A stretch of 64,000 bases of DNA from assembly GCF_900110505.1 (NCBI RefSeq), contig NZ_FODZ01000002.1, positions 610,113-674,112 on the forward strand, given 5' to 3'. Both the position numbers and the translations under genes were made by a program. Below the pieces are notes generated by a model, which was given only the letters and a program-made list of their open reading frames with translations, was not told the origin of the DNA and searched no databases. Shown one piece after another: positions 26,792-37,940 of this stretch (positions within the stretch are counted from its first letter, which is position 1; the number at the start of each line of letters is the position of its first letter). The DNA comes from Luteibacter sp. UNC138MFCol5.1 (GTDB taxonomy: Bacteria > Pseudomonadota > Gammaproteobacteria > Xanthomonadales > Rhodanobacteraceae).

Positions 26792-27577
26792 CTACTCCGG
26801 GGTCCTGGCGTGACGACGTGCGCGGCGACGGCGCGTAGCACGGCCCCACAACGTCATGACCGGACCGGAGATCGTGTAGATCACCGCCACGGCGAAAAGC
26901 ACCCGGGCGGTGTCGACCAGCAGGAGCACGACGATCAGCACCGCCGCGATGAGCCAGATGAAGGGCACCCGGTCGCCCTTCGGCCACGCCTTGAAGCTGT
27001 AATAGCGAACGTTGCTGACCATCAGCAGACCGGCGATGACCGCCAGAGGCATGGCGATGAACGCGACCGACGGGCCGGCGATGTCGAACTTCTCCATCGT
27101 CCAGACGAACGACATGCAAAGGCCCGCCGCGGCCGGGCTGGCCAGACCCTGGAAGTAACGCTTGTCGGCGACCCCGACCTGGGTATTGAAGCGGGCGAGG
27201 CGCAATGCCGCGCACACCGCGTAGATGAAGGCCGCGGCCCAGCCGATCTTGCCCCAGACCGGGCCATACCCCGCCAGCGACGACAGGGCCCACGTGTACA
27301 TGACCAGCGCCGGGGCAAGGCCGAAGCTGACCAGATCCGAGAGCGAATCGTACTGAACGCCGAATTCGCTCTGCGAGTTGGTCAGGCGGGCGACCCGTCC
27401 GTCCATGCCGTCGAGGATGCCGGCGACGAAAACCGCCAGCGCCGCCACCGCGTAATGCCCGCCGATCGCGGACACGATCGCGTAGAAACCGGCGAACATC
27501 GCGCCCGTCGTGAAGAGGTTCGGCAGCAGGTAGATGCCGCGATGACGCGGCCCCTGGGCCTGGATCGGATCGCTCAT
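26792..27577 (-). CDS. pssA: CDP-diacylglycerol-serine O-phosphatidyltransferase
   Basis: The 261-residue membrane enzyme makes phosphatidylserine from CDP-diacylglycerol and serine. The CDP-alcohol phosphotransferase signature is intact: DGMDGRVARL, then G and two aspartates in EFGVQYDSLSD. About eight hydrophobic helices follow. LPNLFTTGAMFAGFYAIV is the usual N-terminal segment of subclass II PssA. First gene of the pssA-holD-rimI run. Confidence 0.94.
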   Translation of the reverse strand: MSDPIQAQGPRHRGIYLLPNLFTTGAMFAGFYAIVSAIGGHYAVAALAVFVAGILDGMDGRVARLTNSQSEFGVQYDSLSDLVSFGLAPALVMYTWALSSLAGYGPVWGKIGWAAAFIYAVCAALRLARFNTQVGVADKRYFQGLASPAAAGLCMSFVWTMEKFDIAGPSVAFIAMPLAVIAGLLMVSNVRYYSFKAWPKGDRVPFIWLIAAVLIVVLLLVDTARVLFAVAVIYTISGPVMTLWGRATRRRRARRHARTPE

Positions 27578-27732
27578 GGGCCATTCCGTGACGTGGGCCG
27601 ACAGTGTATCCCAGGCGCCGTGAAGCGTCAGTGCGGCGCCGGCGGCGAGAATCGCGATCCCGTCGCTTGCGCGGCCGACGGGCCGGTGATACTTGTGTCG
27701 CCCACCTCTATCATCGTTGCCGGAAGGCCCCC

Positions 27733-28158
27733 ATGCGTCGTTGCCTCGCCCTTGCGATTCTCGTGACGGTCTGCCCGCTCGCCTTCGCCCAGGCCTATAA
27801 GTGGAAAGATGCGCAGGGTGTGACGCACTACGCGGACGCGCCGCCGCCGGGCAGCGTCCGCTACGAGAAGATCAAGACCACGGGCACCGTGGAAGCGCCC
27901 GCTCCGCCCCCCGCCACCGCGAAATCCGGGTCTGCGGACGACGGCAAGACGTCCGCCAACCCGGCCTCGGCCGAGGACACCCCGGCGAACCGCAAGAAGC
28001 TCTGCGACCAGCTGCGGAAAAATACCGACATCCTGACGAACGAGCGGGTCGTGACGATGGACGACGGGAAGGGTGGCCAGGCTCCCCTCGACGACGCGGC
28101 TCGAAAACGGCAGATCGAGACCACGCAGGCGCAGATGACGCTTTACTGCAAGTCGTGA
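27733..28158 (+). CDS. DUF4124-domain exported protein
   Basis: The 141-residue protein has a signal peptide (CLALAILVTVCPLAFA). The DUF4124 motif QAYKWKDAQGVTHYADAPPPG lies directly after cleavage. A Pro/Ala-rich linker and a helical C-terminus with two cysteines (KKLCDQL, LYCKS) follow. Such proteins are widespread periplasmic proteins of unknown role. It is a single gene between divergent pssA and proS. Confidence 0.85.
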   Translation: MRRCLALAILVTVCPLAFAQAYKWKDAQGVTHYADAPPPGSVRYEKIKTTGTVEAPAPPPATAKSGSADDGKTSANPASAEDTPANRKKLCDQLRKNTDILTNERVVTMDDGKGGQAPLDDAARKRQIETTQAQMTLYCKS

Positions 28159-28191
28159 CGGAGCGAGCGGCGGCTGCGCGGCGTAAGCGCC

Positions 28192-28197
28192 TATAAT
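28192..28197 (+). promoter_or_regulatory. Consensus -10 element for proS
   Basis: A perfect TATAAT lies 29 bp before the proS start, in otherwise GC-rich sequence. No good TTGACA is seen 16-18 bp further upstream. Confidence 0.5.
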
Positions 28198-28226
28198 CCC
28201 GACTTTACCGTCCGGACCGCTCGCCG

Positions 28227-29924
28227 ATGCGCCTCAGCCAGTTCCACCTCGCCACCGCCAAGGAAGTCCCCGCCGACGCGGAAATCGCCAGCCACCAGCT
28301 GATGCTGCGCGCGGGCATGATCCGCAAGCTCGCCTCCGGCCTGTACACCTGGACGCCGCTGGGCCTGCGCGTGCTGCGCAAGGTCGAGCAGGTCGTCCGC
28401 GAGGAAATGGTCCGCGCGGGCGCGGTGGAAATGCTGATGCCGTCGGTGCAGCCGCGCGAACTGTGGGAGGAGACGGGCCGCTGGGAGAAGTTCGGCGGCC
28501 AGCTGCTCAAGATGAAGGATCGCAAGGAACAGGACTTCTGCTACGGCCCCACGCACGAGGAGGTCGTGACCGACTTCGCGCGCAACGAGCTGAAGAGCTA
28601 CAAGCAGCTCCCGCTCAACGTCTTCCAGATCCAGACCAAGTTCCGTGACGAAATCCGCCCTCGCTTCGGCGTGATGCGCGCGCGCGAGTTCCTGATGAAG
28701 GACGCCTACTCGTTCCACCTGACGCAGGAATCGCTCGCCGAGACCTACCAGGTGATGTACGACGCGTACTCCCGCATCTTCACCCGGCTAGGTCTCGCGT
28801 TCCGCGCGGTGGATGCCGACACCGGTGCGATCGGCGGCAGCGCGAGCCACGAGTTCCAGGTGCTGGCCGATGCCGGCGAGGACGCCCTCGCCTTCTCGGA
28901 CGAATCGGCCTATGCCGCCAACATCGAACTGGCGGAAGCGGTCGCGCCAGCCACGGAACGCCCTGCCCCGTCCGCCCCGCTGACGCGCGTCGACACGCCG
29001 AAGCAGCGCACGATCGAGGAGGTCACCGCGTTCCTGGGCGTGCCGGCGTCGCAGGTCGTCAAGACGATCCTCGTGCGTGGCCGGGAGGGCCTCGTCGCCC
29101 TTTGCGTGCGCGGCGACCATGAAATCAACGAAGTGAAGGCGGCGCACCTGCCCGAGCTGCCGGACGACTCCGAGCTCGCGAGCGAGGCCGAGATCCTCGC
29201 CGCGACCGGTACGCGCCCGGGCTTCATCGGTCCGGTGGGCCTGCCCGATTCCATCCCGGTGATCGTCGATCGCAGCGCGGCCGTGCTCGCGGACTTCGTC
29301 TGTGGCGGCAACGCGGACGGCACCCATTACACCGGCGCGAACTGGCAGCGTGACGCGCGCATCAACCGCGTCGCCGACATCCGCAAGGTCGTCGAGGGCG
29401 ACCCTTCCCCGGACGGCAGGGGCACCATCCGCCTCGGCCGCGGCATCGAGGTCGGCCATATCTTCCAGCTCGGGCAGAAATACGCCGAGGCGATGGGTGC
29501 CGGCGTTCTCGACGACCAGGGCAAGATGCGGACCATGTTCATGGGTTGCTACGGCGTCGGCGTCAGCCGGATCGTCGCCGCGGCCATCGAGCAACGCCAC
29601 GACGATGCCGGCATGATCTGGACCGATGCGATGGCGCCCTGGCGCGTCGCGGTATGCGTCATCAATCCGAAGAACGACCCGGTGGTCGCCGAGGCCGCCG
29701 AGTCGCTTTACCAGGCGCTCGCGCAGGAAGGCATCGATGCGGTGCTCGACGACCGTGGCCTGCGCCCGGGCCCGATGTTCGCGGACATGGAACTGATCGG
29801 CATCCCGCACCGCGTGGTCGTCAGCGGTCGCGGCCTGGAGGCCGGCACGTTCGAATACCGAGCGCGCACCGACAGCGAAGCGCGCAACGTGTCGCGCGAG
29901 GAGCTCTTCGCCATCCTGGCATGA
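28227..29924 (+). CDS. proS: Prolyl-tRNA synthetase
   Basis: The 565-residue enzyme is of bacterial type. Motif 1 and 2 regions include [19 protein letters not shown] and [21 protein letters not shown]. The inserted YbaK-like editing domain, which hydrolyses mischarged Ala-tRNA, spans about 240-390 ([31 protein letters not shown]). Motif 3 is [17 protein letters not shown]. The C-terminal anticodon-binding domain contains [25 protein letters not shown]. Length matches E. coli ProS. Confidence 0.97.
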   Translation: MRLSQFHLATAKEVPADAEIASHQLMLRAGMIRKLASGLYTWTPLGLRVLRKVEQVVREEMVRAGAVEMLMPSVQPRELWEETGRWEKFGGQLLKMKDRKEQDFCYGPTHEEVVTDFARNELKSYKQLPLNVFQIQTKFRDEIRPRFGVMRAREFLMKDAYSFHLTQESLAETYQVMYDAYSRIFTRLGLAFRAVDADTGAIGGSASHEFQVLADAGEDALAFSDESAYAANIELAEAVAPATERPAPSAPLTRVDTPKQRTIEEVTAFLGVPASQVVKTILVRGREGLVALCVRGDHEINEVKAAHLPELPDDSELASEAEILAATGTRPGFIGPVGLPDSIPVIVDRSAAVLADFVCGGNADGTHYTGANWQRDARINRVADIRKVVEGDPSPDGRGTIRLGRGIEVGHIFQLGQKYAEAMGAGVLDDQGKMRTMFMGCYGVGVSRIVAAAIEQRHDDAGMIWTDAMAPWRVAVCVINPKNDPVVAEAAESLYQALAQEGIDAVLDDRGLRPGPMFADMELIGIPHRVVVSGRGLEAGTFEYRARTDSEARNVSREELFAILA

Positions 29925-29950
29925 GCCAACCGCACGTCCGATGGATTATG

Positions 29951-29975
29951 CCCGCGTGCTTTTCATGCACGCGGG
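29951..29975 (+). terminator. Hairpin terminator after proS
   Basis: CCCGCGTGC (29951-29959) pairs perfectly with GCACGCGGG (29967-29975), with the 7-nt loop TTTTCAT. The tail TTAATTCGATT is T/A-rich. It starts 26 bp after the proS stop. Confidence 0.7.
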
Positions 29976-30115
29976 TTAATTCGATTAATGCGAAACATCC
30001 AATGCGATGACCGCCCTAAGCCCGTCTCGATACGCGGCCGAATCCCATGCGAATGATCCATCTAGGGAATGGCGCCATTTCGGGAAAGGCACGCGTAAAG
30101 ACCGGACTGTAGGGC

Positions 30116-30139
30116 GTTTCCGATACTAACGTCGGAAAC
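30116..30139. promoter_or_regulatory. Inverted repeat in the AT-richer region before the H-NS gene
   Basis: GTTTCCGA (30116-30123) and TCGGAAAC (30132-30139) form an 8-bp inverted repeat with an 8-nt centre. It lies in the roughly 350-bp gap between proS and the H-NS gene, a region visibly richer in A/T than the window. It could be an operator or an mRNA hairpin. Nothing else but a possible 30-codon frame was seen in this gap. Confidence 0.35.
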
Positions 30140-30156
30140 ATGCAGAGGTCTCGATA

Positions 30157-30249
30157 ATGGATGACATTATTTCGCGGATTAGGTCACAATTCAGTGTGTC
30201 CGCATTAATCGCGCACTACGCGACCCGTAATTCGCCGGGTCGACGCTGA
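30157..30249 (+). CDS. Possible 30-residue small protein upstream of H-NS
   Basis: This short frame reads MDDIISRIRSQFSVSALIAHYATRNSPGRR. AGAGG lies 8 bp before its ATG, a good ribosome-binding site for so short a frame. The middle is mildly hydrophobic and amphipathic. It ends 26 bp before the H-NS start. It may be a leader peptide, a small membrane-associated protein, or chance. No family is recognised. Confidence 0.3.
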   Translation: MDDIISRIRSQFSVSALIAHYATRNSPGRR

Positions 30250-30275
30250 TCAAATCCACGCAATGGGAGATGCCA

Positions 30276-30599
30276 ATGGCCGTCGATATCAAGAATCTCA
30301 ACCATAACCAGCTCGAAGAGCTGATCGCCAAGGCCCAGACCCGTCAGACCGAACTGCGTAAGGAAAAGGTCGGCCGGCTGCGCGAGAAAATCAACGCGCT
30401 GATCAAGGCCGAGGGTTTCACGTTCGACGACGTGTTCGGCGCCCGCGCCCCGAAGTCGAAGCGCGCCGGCGCCACCGTCGCCGCCAAGTACCGCAACCCC
30501 GCCGACGCCTCGCAGACCTGGTCCGGCCGCGGCAAGCGCCCCCGCTGGTTCAACGATGCGCTCAAGGCCGGCAAGAAGGAAAAAGACCTCCTGGTCTGA
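30276..30599 (+). CDS. H-NS family nucleoid-associated protein
   Basis: The protein has 107 residues. An N-terminal coiled-coil (NHNQLEELIAKAQTRQTELRKEKVGRLREKINALIKAEG, about 8-46) serves oligomerisation. The C-terminal DNA-binding domain carries KYRNPADASQTWSGRGKRPRWF with the RGKRP-type hook that enters AT-rich minor grooves. It matches short H-NS proteins of Xanthomonadales. I chose the ATG at 30276 because GGGAGA sits 6 bp before it; the ATG at 30270 is too close. Autoregulation through the AT-richer upstream gap is likely. Confidence 0.93.
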   Translation: MAVDIKNLNHNQLEELIAKAQTRQTELRKEKVGRLREKINALIKAEGFTFDDVFGARAPKSKRAGATVAAKYRNPADASQTWSGRGKRPRWFNDALKAGKKEKDLLV

Positions 30600-30638
30600 T
30601 CCCCATCACCGCACCGCGGCACTCATAGGGAGCCACCC

Positions 30639-31019
30639 ATGCCTCTCGTCCGGATCGATCTGCGTCGCGGCAAGGATGCCGCCTACCGCACCGCCCTTGG
30701 CCGCGCCGTGCACGATGCCCTCGTCAGCATCGGCGTGCCCGCCGACGATCGTTTCCAGGTCATCGCCGAACACGACACGGAAGGCCTCGTCTACGACGCC
30801 CATTACCTCGGCATCGAACGCACCGACGACATCGTTCTGGTGCAGATCACGTTCAACGACACGCGCACTGTCGAGCAGAAGAAGGCCCTGTACAAGGCGA
30901 TCGCCGAGAACCTCGGCCGATCGCCGGGGGTGAAGCCCGGCGATGTCTTCGTCAGCCTCGTCGAGGTGAAGAAGGAGAACTGGTCGTTCGGCAACGGCGT
31001 GGCGCAATACGCCAGCTGA
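30639..31019 (+). CDS. Tautomerase-superfamily protein
   Basis: This 126-residue protein has Pro directly after the initiator Met (MPLVRIDLRRG), as required for the catalytic N-terminal proline of 4-oxalocrotonate tautomerase-like enzymes. Its length suits the fused-dimer (MSAD-like) subgroup. A conserved ENWSFGNGVAQYA tail is present. GGGAGC lies upstream of the ATG. Substrate unknown. Confidence 0.82.
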   Translation: MPLVRIDLRRGKDAAYRTALGRAVHDALVSIGVPADDRFQVIAEHDTEGLVYDAHYLGIERTDDIVLVQITFNDTRTVEQKKALYKAIAENLGRSPGVKPGDVFVSLVEVKKENWSFGNGVAQYAS

Positions 31020-31032
31020 GCGGCGTGCTCTG

Positions 31033-31138
31033 GTAGGAGCGCGCCCTGCGCGCGACATCTTTTGAAGCCACGACCCCGAGCTGGCGCGCCACCTTGGGAA
31101 TCGGGGCGAAACGATGTCGCGCCCGGGTGCGCGCCCAC
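31033..31138. repeat. REP-like long imperfect palindrome
   Basis: Two roughly 30-bp arms (from 31033 and ending at 31138) hold GGAGCGCGCCC...GCGCGACATC and its approximate reverse complement. A central stretch of about 40 bp separates them. Its layout closely matches the palindrome at 43988-44085. It lies between convergent genes, the usual place for REP elements. Confidence 0.65.
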
Positions 31139-31155
31139 GAATGGTGCGGTCGCGG

Positions 31156-32439
31156 TTACAACGACCGCCGTGGCGCCACCAGCAGGTCGCCGAACAGCAG
31201 CCCCGCGACCAGCGAGACCAGCAGGGTCACACCGAGAAGACCCGTGTCGACGCCGAGCGAGGCGTCGCGATCCAGCAGGTACGACACGCTGCGGAAACTG
31301 ACCGAGCCGGGTACCAGAAGGATGATGCCCGGCTCGCGAACCACCGCGCCCGGTTGCTGCGCGTAACGGGCGTACACGTTGCTGAGCGAGCCCAGCAGCA
31401 CGCCACCCACGAAGACGCCGAAGGGCGCCCCGGGCAATGAACCGGAGATGCTTCCGCCCCACGTGGTGGCGAGATAACCGAGGATCACCGAGGCCATCAC
31501 GACGAGCCAGTCGCGGCGCGCGGCCCGGAACAGGATCGCGAACGAGAACGCGCCCAGCAACAGGATGGGCCAGTCGGCCCAGCCGGGCAGCGGCGGCAGC
31601 GCGTAGTTGCGCGGTTCGATGCCGAATGCCTCACACAGCTGGCTCGCGGCCACGGTACCGAACGTGAGCTTGAGCAGGGTCGCCATGGCGCCGCCCATGC
31701 GGGCGACGCCGGAAACGAGGTGCTGGCTCGATATCTCGCGAACGGCGGTCGTCAGCGCCATGCCGGGCATGAGCACGATCAGGCTACCGAGGATCACGGA
31801 CTTCACGGCCAGCGGCACCAGATAGGCGCTGACGACGATGGTGATGACGGTCGCGACCATCGCGCTGATCGCTTCGCTCGCCGCCGCCAGGCGCGGCCGG
31901 CTGCCCGAGGCGACGGTGATGAGGCCGATGATCACGCCGATCACGCCGGCGGTGATGAGGTCGGGCCAGGAGCTGTGCAGCAGCAACGCGACGACGGCGG
32001 CGGCGCAGAGACCATAGCTGGCGATGACGCCGAGTTCCGCGCGGAAGGTTTCGGGCGCCCCCAGTTTGCGCAGCAGATGAAAGCCTTCGCGCAGCTCCAT
32101 CTTGCCGTCGATGACGGCGTCCGCGATCCGGTCGGCCTCGCACAGGCGTCCCAGGTTCACGTCACCGGGCGGCAGGCGCATCACCTGCGTGACCTGGGCG
32201 ACGCTCTCTTCGCCCTGTCCCAGATCCGCGAACGACACGATGATGGCCGTGGGGCTGGACCAGACCTCCGCGGAAAGACCCAGCCGTTGCGCCGAGCGCG
32301 CGACCGCGGTCTCGAGCCGCGGCGCCGTGGTGCCGTACTGGTGCAGCCGGCGGGCGAGTTCGGTAAGGAAGGCGATGCGGGTGTTGATCGCCGTGGTGGC
32401 GAAACTCACCGGTACCGCCAGCGGCACGGCTTCAGCCAA
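31156..32439 (-). CDS. ThrE-like threonine/serine exporter family protein
   Basis: The 427-residue protein fuses both halves of the ThrE (DUF1212/ThrE_2) family. The soluble N-terminal part (about 20-125) contains FLTELARRLHQYGTTAPRLETAV and SSPTAIIVSF. About ten membrane helices follow, with VLMPGMALTTAVREISSQHLVSGVARMGGA and EPGIILLVPGSVSFRSVSYLL. These transporters export threonine, serine or small peptides. It overlaps the NfeD gene by 8 bp. Confidence 0.85.
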   Translation of the reverse strand: MAEAVPLAVPVSFATTAINTRIAFLTELARRLHQYGTTAPRLETAVARSAQRLGLSAEVWSSPTAIIVSFADLGQGEESVAQVTQVMRLPPGDVNLGRLCEADRIADAVIDGKMELREGFHLLRKLGAPETFRAELGVIASYGLCAAAVVALLLHSSWPDLITAGVIGVIIGLITVASGSRPRLAAASEAISAMVATVITIVVSAYLVPLAVKSVILGSLIVLMPGMALTTAVREISSQHLVSGVARMGGAMATLLKLTFGTVAASQLCEAFGIEPRNYALPPLPGWADWPILLLGAFSFAILFRAARRDWLVVMASVILGYLATTWGGSISGSLPGAPFGVFVGGVLLGSLSNVYARYAQQPGAVVREPGIILLVPGSVSFRSVSYLLDRDASLGVDTGLLGVTLLVSLVAGLLFGDLLVAPRRSL

Positions 32440-32884
32440 CGTCCACCGCCTTCACGCGCAGGGTCGTGCCGTCGATGCCGATGACTTCCACCGGCGCGCC
32501 GAGCGGCAGGTCGGGTCCCGCGACGAGCCACATGCCGTCGCCGACCTTCGCCTTGCCGCGCCCGTTGACGATCGCCTCGCAAAGGACGAAACGCTGGCCG
32601 ACCAGCTGCTCGCCGCGGCGGTTCAGGCGCTCGTTGCCGTGCGGAATGCGCTCGATGCGCGGGCGCACCAGCTTCCAGTAGGCGAAACACGAGACGAACG
32701 CGAAGACACCGAACACGATGGCCTGCGCCAGGGCCCCCATGTCGGGCACGGCGAGCAGGACGATGCCCATGGCGGCGGCCGCGATGCCGATCCAGAGCAT
32801 GAAGTAGCCCGGCAGCACCACCTCGCCGCCGATCAGCAGCAGCGCGACGATCCACCAGACGTAGTGCATGGCGACGTTTTCCAT
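32432..32884 (-). CDS. NfeD-family membrane protein
   Basis: The 150-residue protein has two to three N-terminal membrane helices (about 5-75) with a small OB-fold domain after them (LVGQRFVLCEAIVNGRGKAKVGDGMW, ending APVEVIGIDGTTLRVKAVDVG). This is the short NfeD1b form that partners SPFH proteins. The SPFH gene lies 4 bp upstream, so they probably form a membrane microdomain complex. Confidence 0.9.
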   Translation of the reverse strand: MENVAMHYVWWIVALLLIGGEVVLPGYFMLWIGIAAAAMGIVLLAVPDMGALAQAIVFGVFAFVSCFAYWKLVRPRIERIPHGNERLNRRGEQLVGQRFVLCEAIVNGRGKAKVGDGMWLVAGPDLPLGAPVEVIGIDGTTLRVKAVDVG

Positions 32885-32888
32885 GGCG

Positions 32889-33851
32889 TCAGCGCGGCAG
32901 GGGCGGCGTGCGGTTGGGCGCGGCGTCGGCCGGAGGCCGGCCCTGCGCCGCCAGCGAATCCTTCGCCAGTTCCGCGATGCCGGCGAGCGAGCCGAGGATG
33001 CCCGTGGTTTCCATCGGAAGCAGCAACGTCTTCTGGTTGGGCGACTTCGCCATTTCCTTCAGCGCCTCGACGTAGTTGTTCGCCACGAAGTAGTTCAGCG
33101 CGTTGACGTCGCCTCCGGCGATCGCCTGCGAAACCATCGTGGTGGCTTTCGCTTCGGCCTCGGCGAGGCGTTCGCGCGCCTCGGCTTCACGGAACGCGGC
33201 TTCCTTCTTGCCTTCGGCCTCGAGGATGGCCGACTGCTTCTCGCCGTCGGCCTTGAGGATCGCCGCCTGGCGGAAGCCCTCGGCGTCGAGGATGTTGGCG
33301 CGCTTCTCGCGCTCGGCCTTCATCTGGCGCGCCATGGCGTCGACGAGGTCGCGCGGCGGGGAGATGTCCTTGATCTCGATGCGGGTGACCTTGACGCCCC
33401 AGGGATGCGTCGCTTCGTCCACCACGCTGAGCAGCTTGGCGTTGATCGCGTCGCGCTGGCTGAGGCTCTCGTCGAGATCCATGGAGCCGAGCACCGTGCG
33501 GATGTTGGTCATGATGAGCGCGAGCGCCGCGGTTTCGAGGTTCGACACCTCGTAAGCCGCCTTCGCCGCGTCGAGCACCTGGTAGAACACCACGCCGTCG
33601 ACGCGCACCACCGCGTTGTCCTTGGTGATGACGTCCTGCGAGGGAACGTCGAGCACCTGCTCCATCATGTTCATCTTGCGCCCGATCGCGTAGACGAACG
33701 GAATCAGGAAATGCAGACCGGGTGTCAGGGTGCCGGTGTACTTGCCGAACATCTCGACCGTCCACTCGTAGCCCTGCGGCACGATGCGGATCAGCTTCGC
33801 CAGCACGATCACGACCACCGCCACGACGACCAGCGCGACAAGACTTCCCAT
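32889..33851 (-). CDS. SPFH/band-7 (stomatin-like, QmcA-type) membrane protein
   Basis: The ATG at 33851 gives 320 residues. It has one N-terminal membrane anchor ([19 protein letters not shown]), then the SPFH domain with [29 protein letters not shown] and [21 protein letters not shown] long charged helix (about 200-265; [11 protein letters not shown]) drives oligomerisation. It matches QmcA/stomatins that build membrane cages. Paired with nfeD downstream. Confidence 0.93.
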   Translation of the reverse strand: MGSLVALVVVAVVVIVLAKLIRIVPQGYEWTVEMFGKYTGTLTPGLHFLIPFVYAIGRKMNMMEQVLDVPSQDVITKDNAVVRVDGVVFYQVLDAAKAAYEVSNLETAALALIMTNIRTVLGSMDLDESLSQRDAINAKLLSVVDEATHPWGVKVTRIEIKDISPPRDLVDAMARQMKAEREKRANILDAEGFRQAAILKADGEKQSAILEAEGKKEAAFREAEARERLAEAEAKATTMVSQAIAGGDVNALNYFVANNYVEALKEMAKSPNQKTLLLPMETTGILGSLAGIAELAKDSLAAQGRPPADAAPNRTPPLPR

Positions 33852-33901
33852 GGCCCGTTTCTCCCTCTCCCGATGTGTTCCGGGAGTATAGGGGAAGCGC
33901 C

Positions 33902-35293
33902 TCAAGGCGATTGCGTGGGCAGCACCAGCGTCACGCGGAGGCCACCGCCGTCGCGATTGGCCAGCGCGATGCGCCCGCCATGCGCCTCAGAAATTTCGCG
34001 TGCCAGGGCCAGACCGAGGCCCGTCCCGGACCGCTTGGTCGAGTAGAACGGCAGCAGCGCCTGCGCGAGCACCGTTTCGCTCATCCCGGGGCCGCGATCG
34101 GCGACCTCCACCAGCATCTCGCGGCCGACATGGTGCACCGCGAGCGTGACCTCGTTCGCGTCGCCGCCGGCCTCGTGCGCGTTCTTGATCAGGTTGATCA
34201 GCACCTGTTCGACCTGGGTCGGATCGAACCAGCCCGGTTGGTCGGGCGCCGCCGCCACGAGCCGGAACGACGCGTGCAGCGCCAGGCCGTCGAGGAACGG
34301 CCCCCAAGGCACCTCGCGCGCCTGCGGGGTCGGCAGCTTGGCGAAGCTGGCGTAGCCGGCGATGAAGCTGTGCAGGTGCTTCGCGCGGTCGCCGATCGAG
34401 GCGAACACGCCCGGCAATCGGGCGAGGTCGCCGCGCCGGGCGAGCTCGGCGCCCGAATGCGACAGCGACGAAATCGGCGCCAGCGAGTTGTTGAGCTCGT
34501 GGCTGATGACGCGGATGACGCGCTTCCACGTGTGGACTTCCTGCCGCGAGAGCTCGCGCGTCATGCGCCGGTAGAGCTGCAGCCGGTGCGGGCGTCCCTG
34601 CAGCCGGAACCCACGCTGCGACAGATGGAAGGTCTCTTCGCTCCCCTCCATCTCCACGGAGAAAAGGGCGTCTTCTCCTCCCTTCGCCGCCTCGCGCAGG
34701 CTTTCGGGCATGGATTCGAGCACCGTCCCGAAATCGAGGCCGGCGAGCGCCCTTCCCTCGTTGAACAGATGGCGCGCGGCGATGTTGGCGTAGGTCACCT
34801 TGCCCGCCGCGTCGGTGAGGATCAGGGCGACCGGCGTGTTCTGCACCACCGTATCGAGGAGCAGCTCGCGCTGTGCCAGGTGCTGCCGCTGGTCGCGCAG
34901 CGTCTGGCCCAACGTGTTGTGCATGCGGATCAGGTCGCCGAGTTCGTCGCCACGCGAGGTGCCGATCGACATGCTGAAGTCGCCGTCGCGATAGCTCGCC
35001 ACCGCGCTCTCCAGCGCGCGCATCAGGCGGCGCAGCGGTTCCACGAGCGCATGCGCGACCCATGCGGAAAGCGGCAGCAGCACCAGCAGGCAGATGACCA
35101 GCGCGGTGCGGCCGTCGAACGATTCCACCACGTGGATCGCGGGCGCCCTGCCCGCCTTCTCCGGCACTTCGCGGATCCAGGCGAGCACCTGCGGGAAGGG
35201 CCAGATGGAGACGCCGGCGAAAACCAGCGCGCCGACGATGGCCGAGCCGGCGACGACCAGCGTCATCTTGCCTTCCAGCGAGAGGGTCTTCAT
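33902..35293 (-). CDS. NtrY-like sensor histidine kinase
   Basis: The 463-residue kinase has two membrane helices (about 12-32 and 62-82), then HAMP and a PAS domain (about 140-240, [20 protein letters not shown]). Phosphoacceptor His265 lies in [16 protein letters not shown], the NtrY/NtrB-type H-box. The HATPase is intact: [31 protein letters not shown]. It is the last gene of the exporter operon, 13 bp after the sigma-54 regulator that it should phosphorylate. The PAS ligand is unknown. Confidence 0.92.
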   Translation of the reverse strand: MKTLSLEGKMTLVVAGSAIVGALVFAGVSIWPFPQVLAWIREVPEKAGRAPAIHVVESFDGRTALVICLLVLLPLSAWVAHALVEPLRRLMRALESAVASYRDGDFSMSIGTSRGDELGDLIRMHNTLGQTLRDQRQHLAQRELLLDTVVQNTPVALILTDAAGKVTYANIAARHLFNEGRALAGLDFGTVLESMPESLREAAKGGEDALFSVEMEGSEETFHLSQRGFRLQGRPHRLQLYRRMTRELSRQEVHTWKRVIRVISHELNNSLAPISSLSHSGAELARRGDLARLPGVFASIGDRAKHLHSFIAGYASFAKLPTPQAREVPWGPFLDGLALHASFRLVAAAPDQPGWFDPTQVEQVLINLIKNAHEAGGDANEVTLAVHHVGREMLVEVADRGPGMSETVLAQALLPFYSTKRSGTGLGLALAREISEAHGGRIALANRDGGGLRVTLVLPTQSP

Positions 35294-35306
35294 GCCCGCG
35301 CCCTGG

Positions 35307-36641
<1,335 letters not shown>

Positions 36642-36716
36642 CTTGTCCCTTCGCATGAACGCATGGATGCCTCTCCCGGCGAAAGGGTTGCATCCCCGCC
36701 GGCATTCTTTCCCATT

Positions 36717-37940
36717 CTAGCCACGGGTGGCGACCACCGGGGGCACCGAGGCCGCCCGCAGCGCGGGCGCCAGCACCGCCGCCTGGCCCAGCGCCCAGAG
36801 GATCGCCGCTCCCACGGGCAGGTAGACCAGGGGCAGGCCCGGCAATTCGTACTCGCGCATGAGCACGATGTTGATGCCGTAGGCGAGCACCATTCCGAGA
36901 CCGATCCCCATGCTCGCCAGCAGGAAGTTCTCGGTCTGGAAGTAGCGGAGGATGTCCTTGCGGCTCGCGCCGAGCGCCCGGCGGATGCCGATCTGGCGTC
37001 GCCGCTGGCCGACCCAGAAACTCGCCAGCCCCACGATCCCGAGCGCCGTGATCACGAGCAGCGCGATCGAGACGGCGGCGAGCGTGACCGCGGTCGCGCG
37101 GTCGTCGGCGAAGAATCGCGCGCGGATGGCCGGATACGTCCGCGCACTCACGATCACCCGGCGCGGATCCAGCCGCTTCAGCGCCTTGACGGCATCCACG
37201 AGCGCCTTTTGCGTCTCGCCCTCGCGCGCTCTCACGATATAGCCGCCGCCGGAGGCCGGCACCATCCGCCACGGCAGGACGATCGAGTCGTTGGCGCGGT
37301 CGCGCGTGAAACCCGCCGCCCCGGGCAACCGTTCCAGGACACCGACGACGCGGAGGACGTCGCCATGCATGTACAACGTCCTGCCGAGCGGATCGCCGTC
37401 ACCGAACAGACGCGTGGCGAGGTCGCGCGTGATCAGGGTCACCGTCGGACCGGGCGCCTTCCCCTGCAGATGATCGTCGAGCCACGCGTATTCGTCGGAA
37501 CGAAAGAAACGCCCCGCGACGAGGCGACTCCCGAGGAGCTCCGCCAGGCCCTCGCCGTAGTAGAGGGTGACGGCGGTGGCCGGCGCGCCCTGCACGGGCG
37601 ACCGGCTCACGTCGCTGTTCCACGTGGTACCGCTGAACGGCAGGGAGTTGCCGATCGTCGCGGCCTCGACACCGGGCAACCCACGCAGTTCGGCGAGATC
37701 GGCCTGCGCGCGCGCGTGGATGTCGCCACGCCGGCCGATGTCCGAGACGACGATGCGCATGAGGCGATCCTCGGCGACACCGGTGGGCGTCGTCATCCAG
37801 CCGAGCCGGTCGCCGATCAGGAAGATGGCGTTACTCACGATCGCGCACGTGAGCGCGATCTGCAGCACGAGGAGCGTCGCGGTCAGCCGATGCCGGCGCA
37901 GCGTCGAGAGGATGGGCAGCACGTCGAGGCGCATGGTCAT
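36717..37940 (-). CDS. MacB-type ABC transporter permease (copy B2)
   Basis: The 407-residue permease has an N-terminal helix in RRHRLTATLLVLQIALTCAIV, a periplasmic MacB core domain (about 45-265), and three C-terminal FtsX helices after RRQIGIRRALGASRKDI. It resembles the gene at 39252 far more than its direct neighbour. That makes it the second copy of a duplicated two-permease unit. ATGA overlap with the permease upstream (37937-37940). I count it as functional: no frame breaks. Confidence 0.9.
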   Translation of the reverse strand: MTMRLDVLPILSTLRRHRLTATLLVLQIALTCAIVSNAIFLIGDRLGWMTTPTGVAEDRLMRIVVSDIGRRGDIHARAQADLAELRGLPGVEAATIGNSLPFSGTTWNSDVSRSPVQGAPATAVTLYYGEGLAELLGSRLVAGRFFRSDEYAWLDDHLQGKAPGPTVTLITRDLATRLFGDGDPLGRTLYMHGDVLRVVGVLERLPGAAGFTRDRANDSIVLPWRMVPASGGGYIVRAREGETQKALVDAVKALKRLDPRRVIVSARTYPAIRARFFADDRATAVTLAAVSIALLVITALGIVGLASFWVGQRRRQIGIRRALGASRKDILRYFQTENFLLASMGIGLGMVLAYGINIVLMREYELPGLPLVYLPVGAAILWALGQAAVLAPALRAASVPPVVATRG

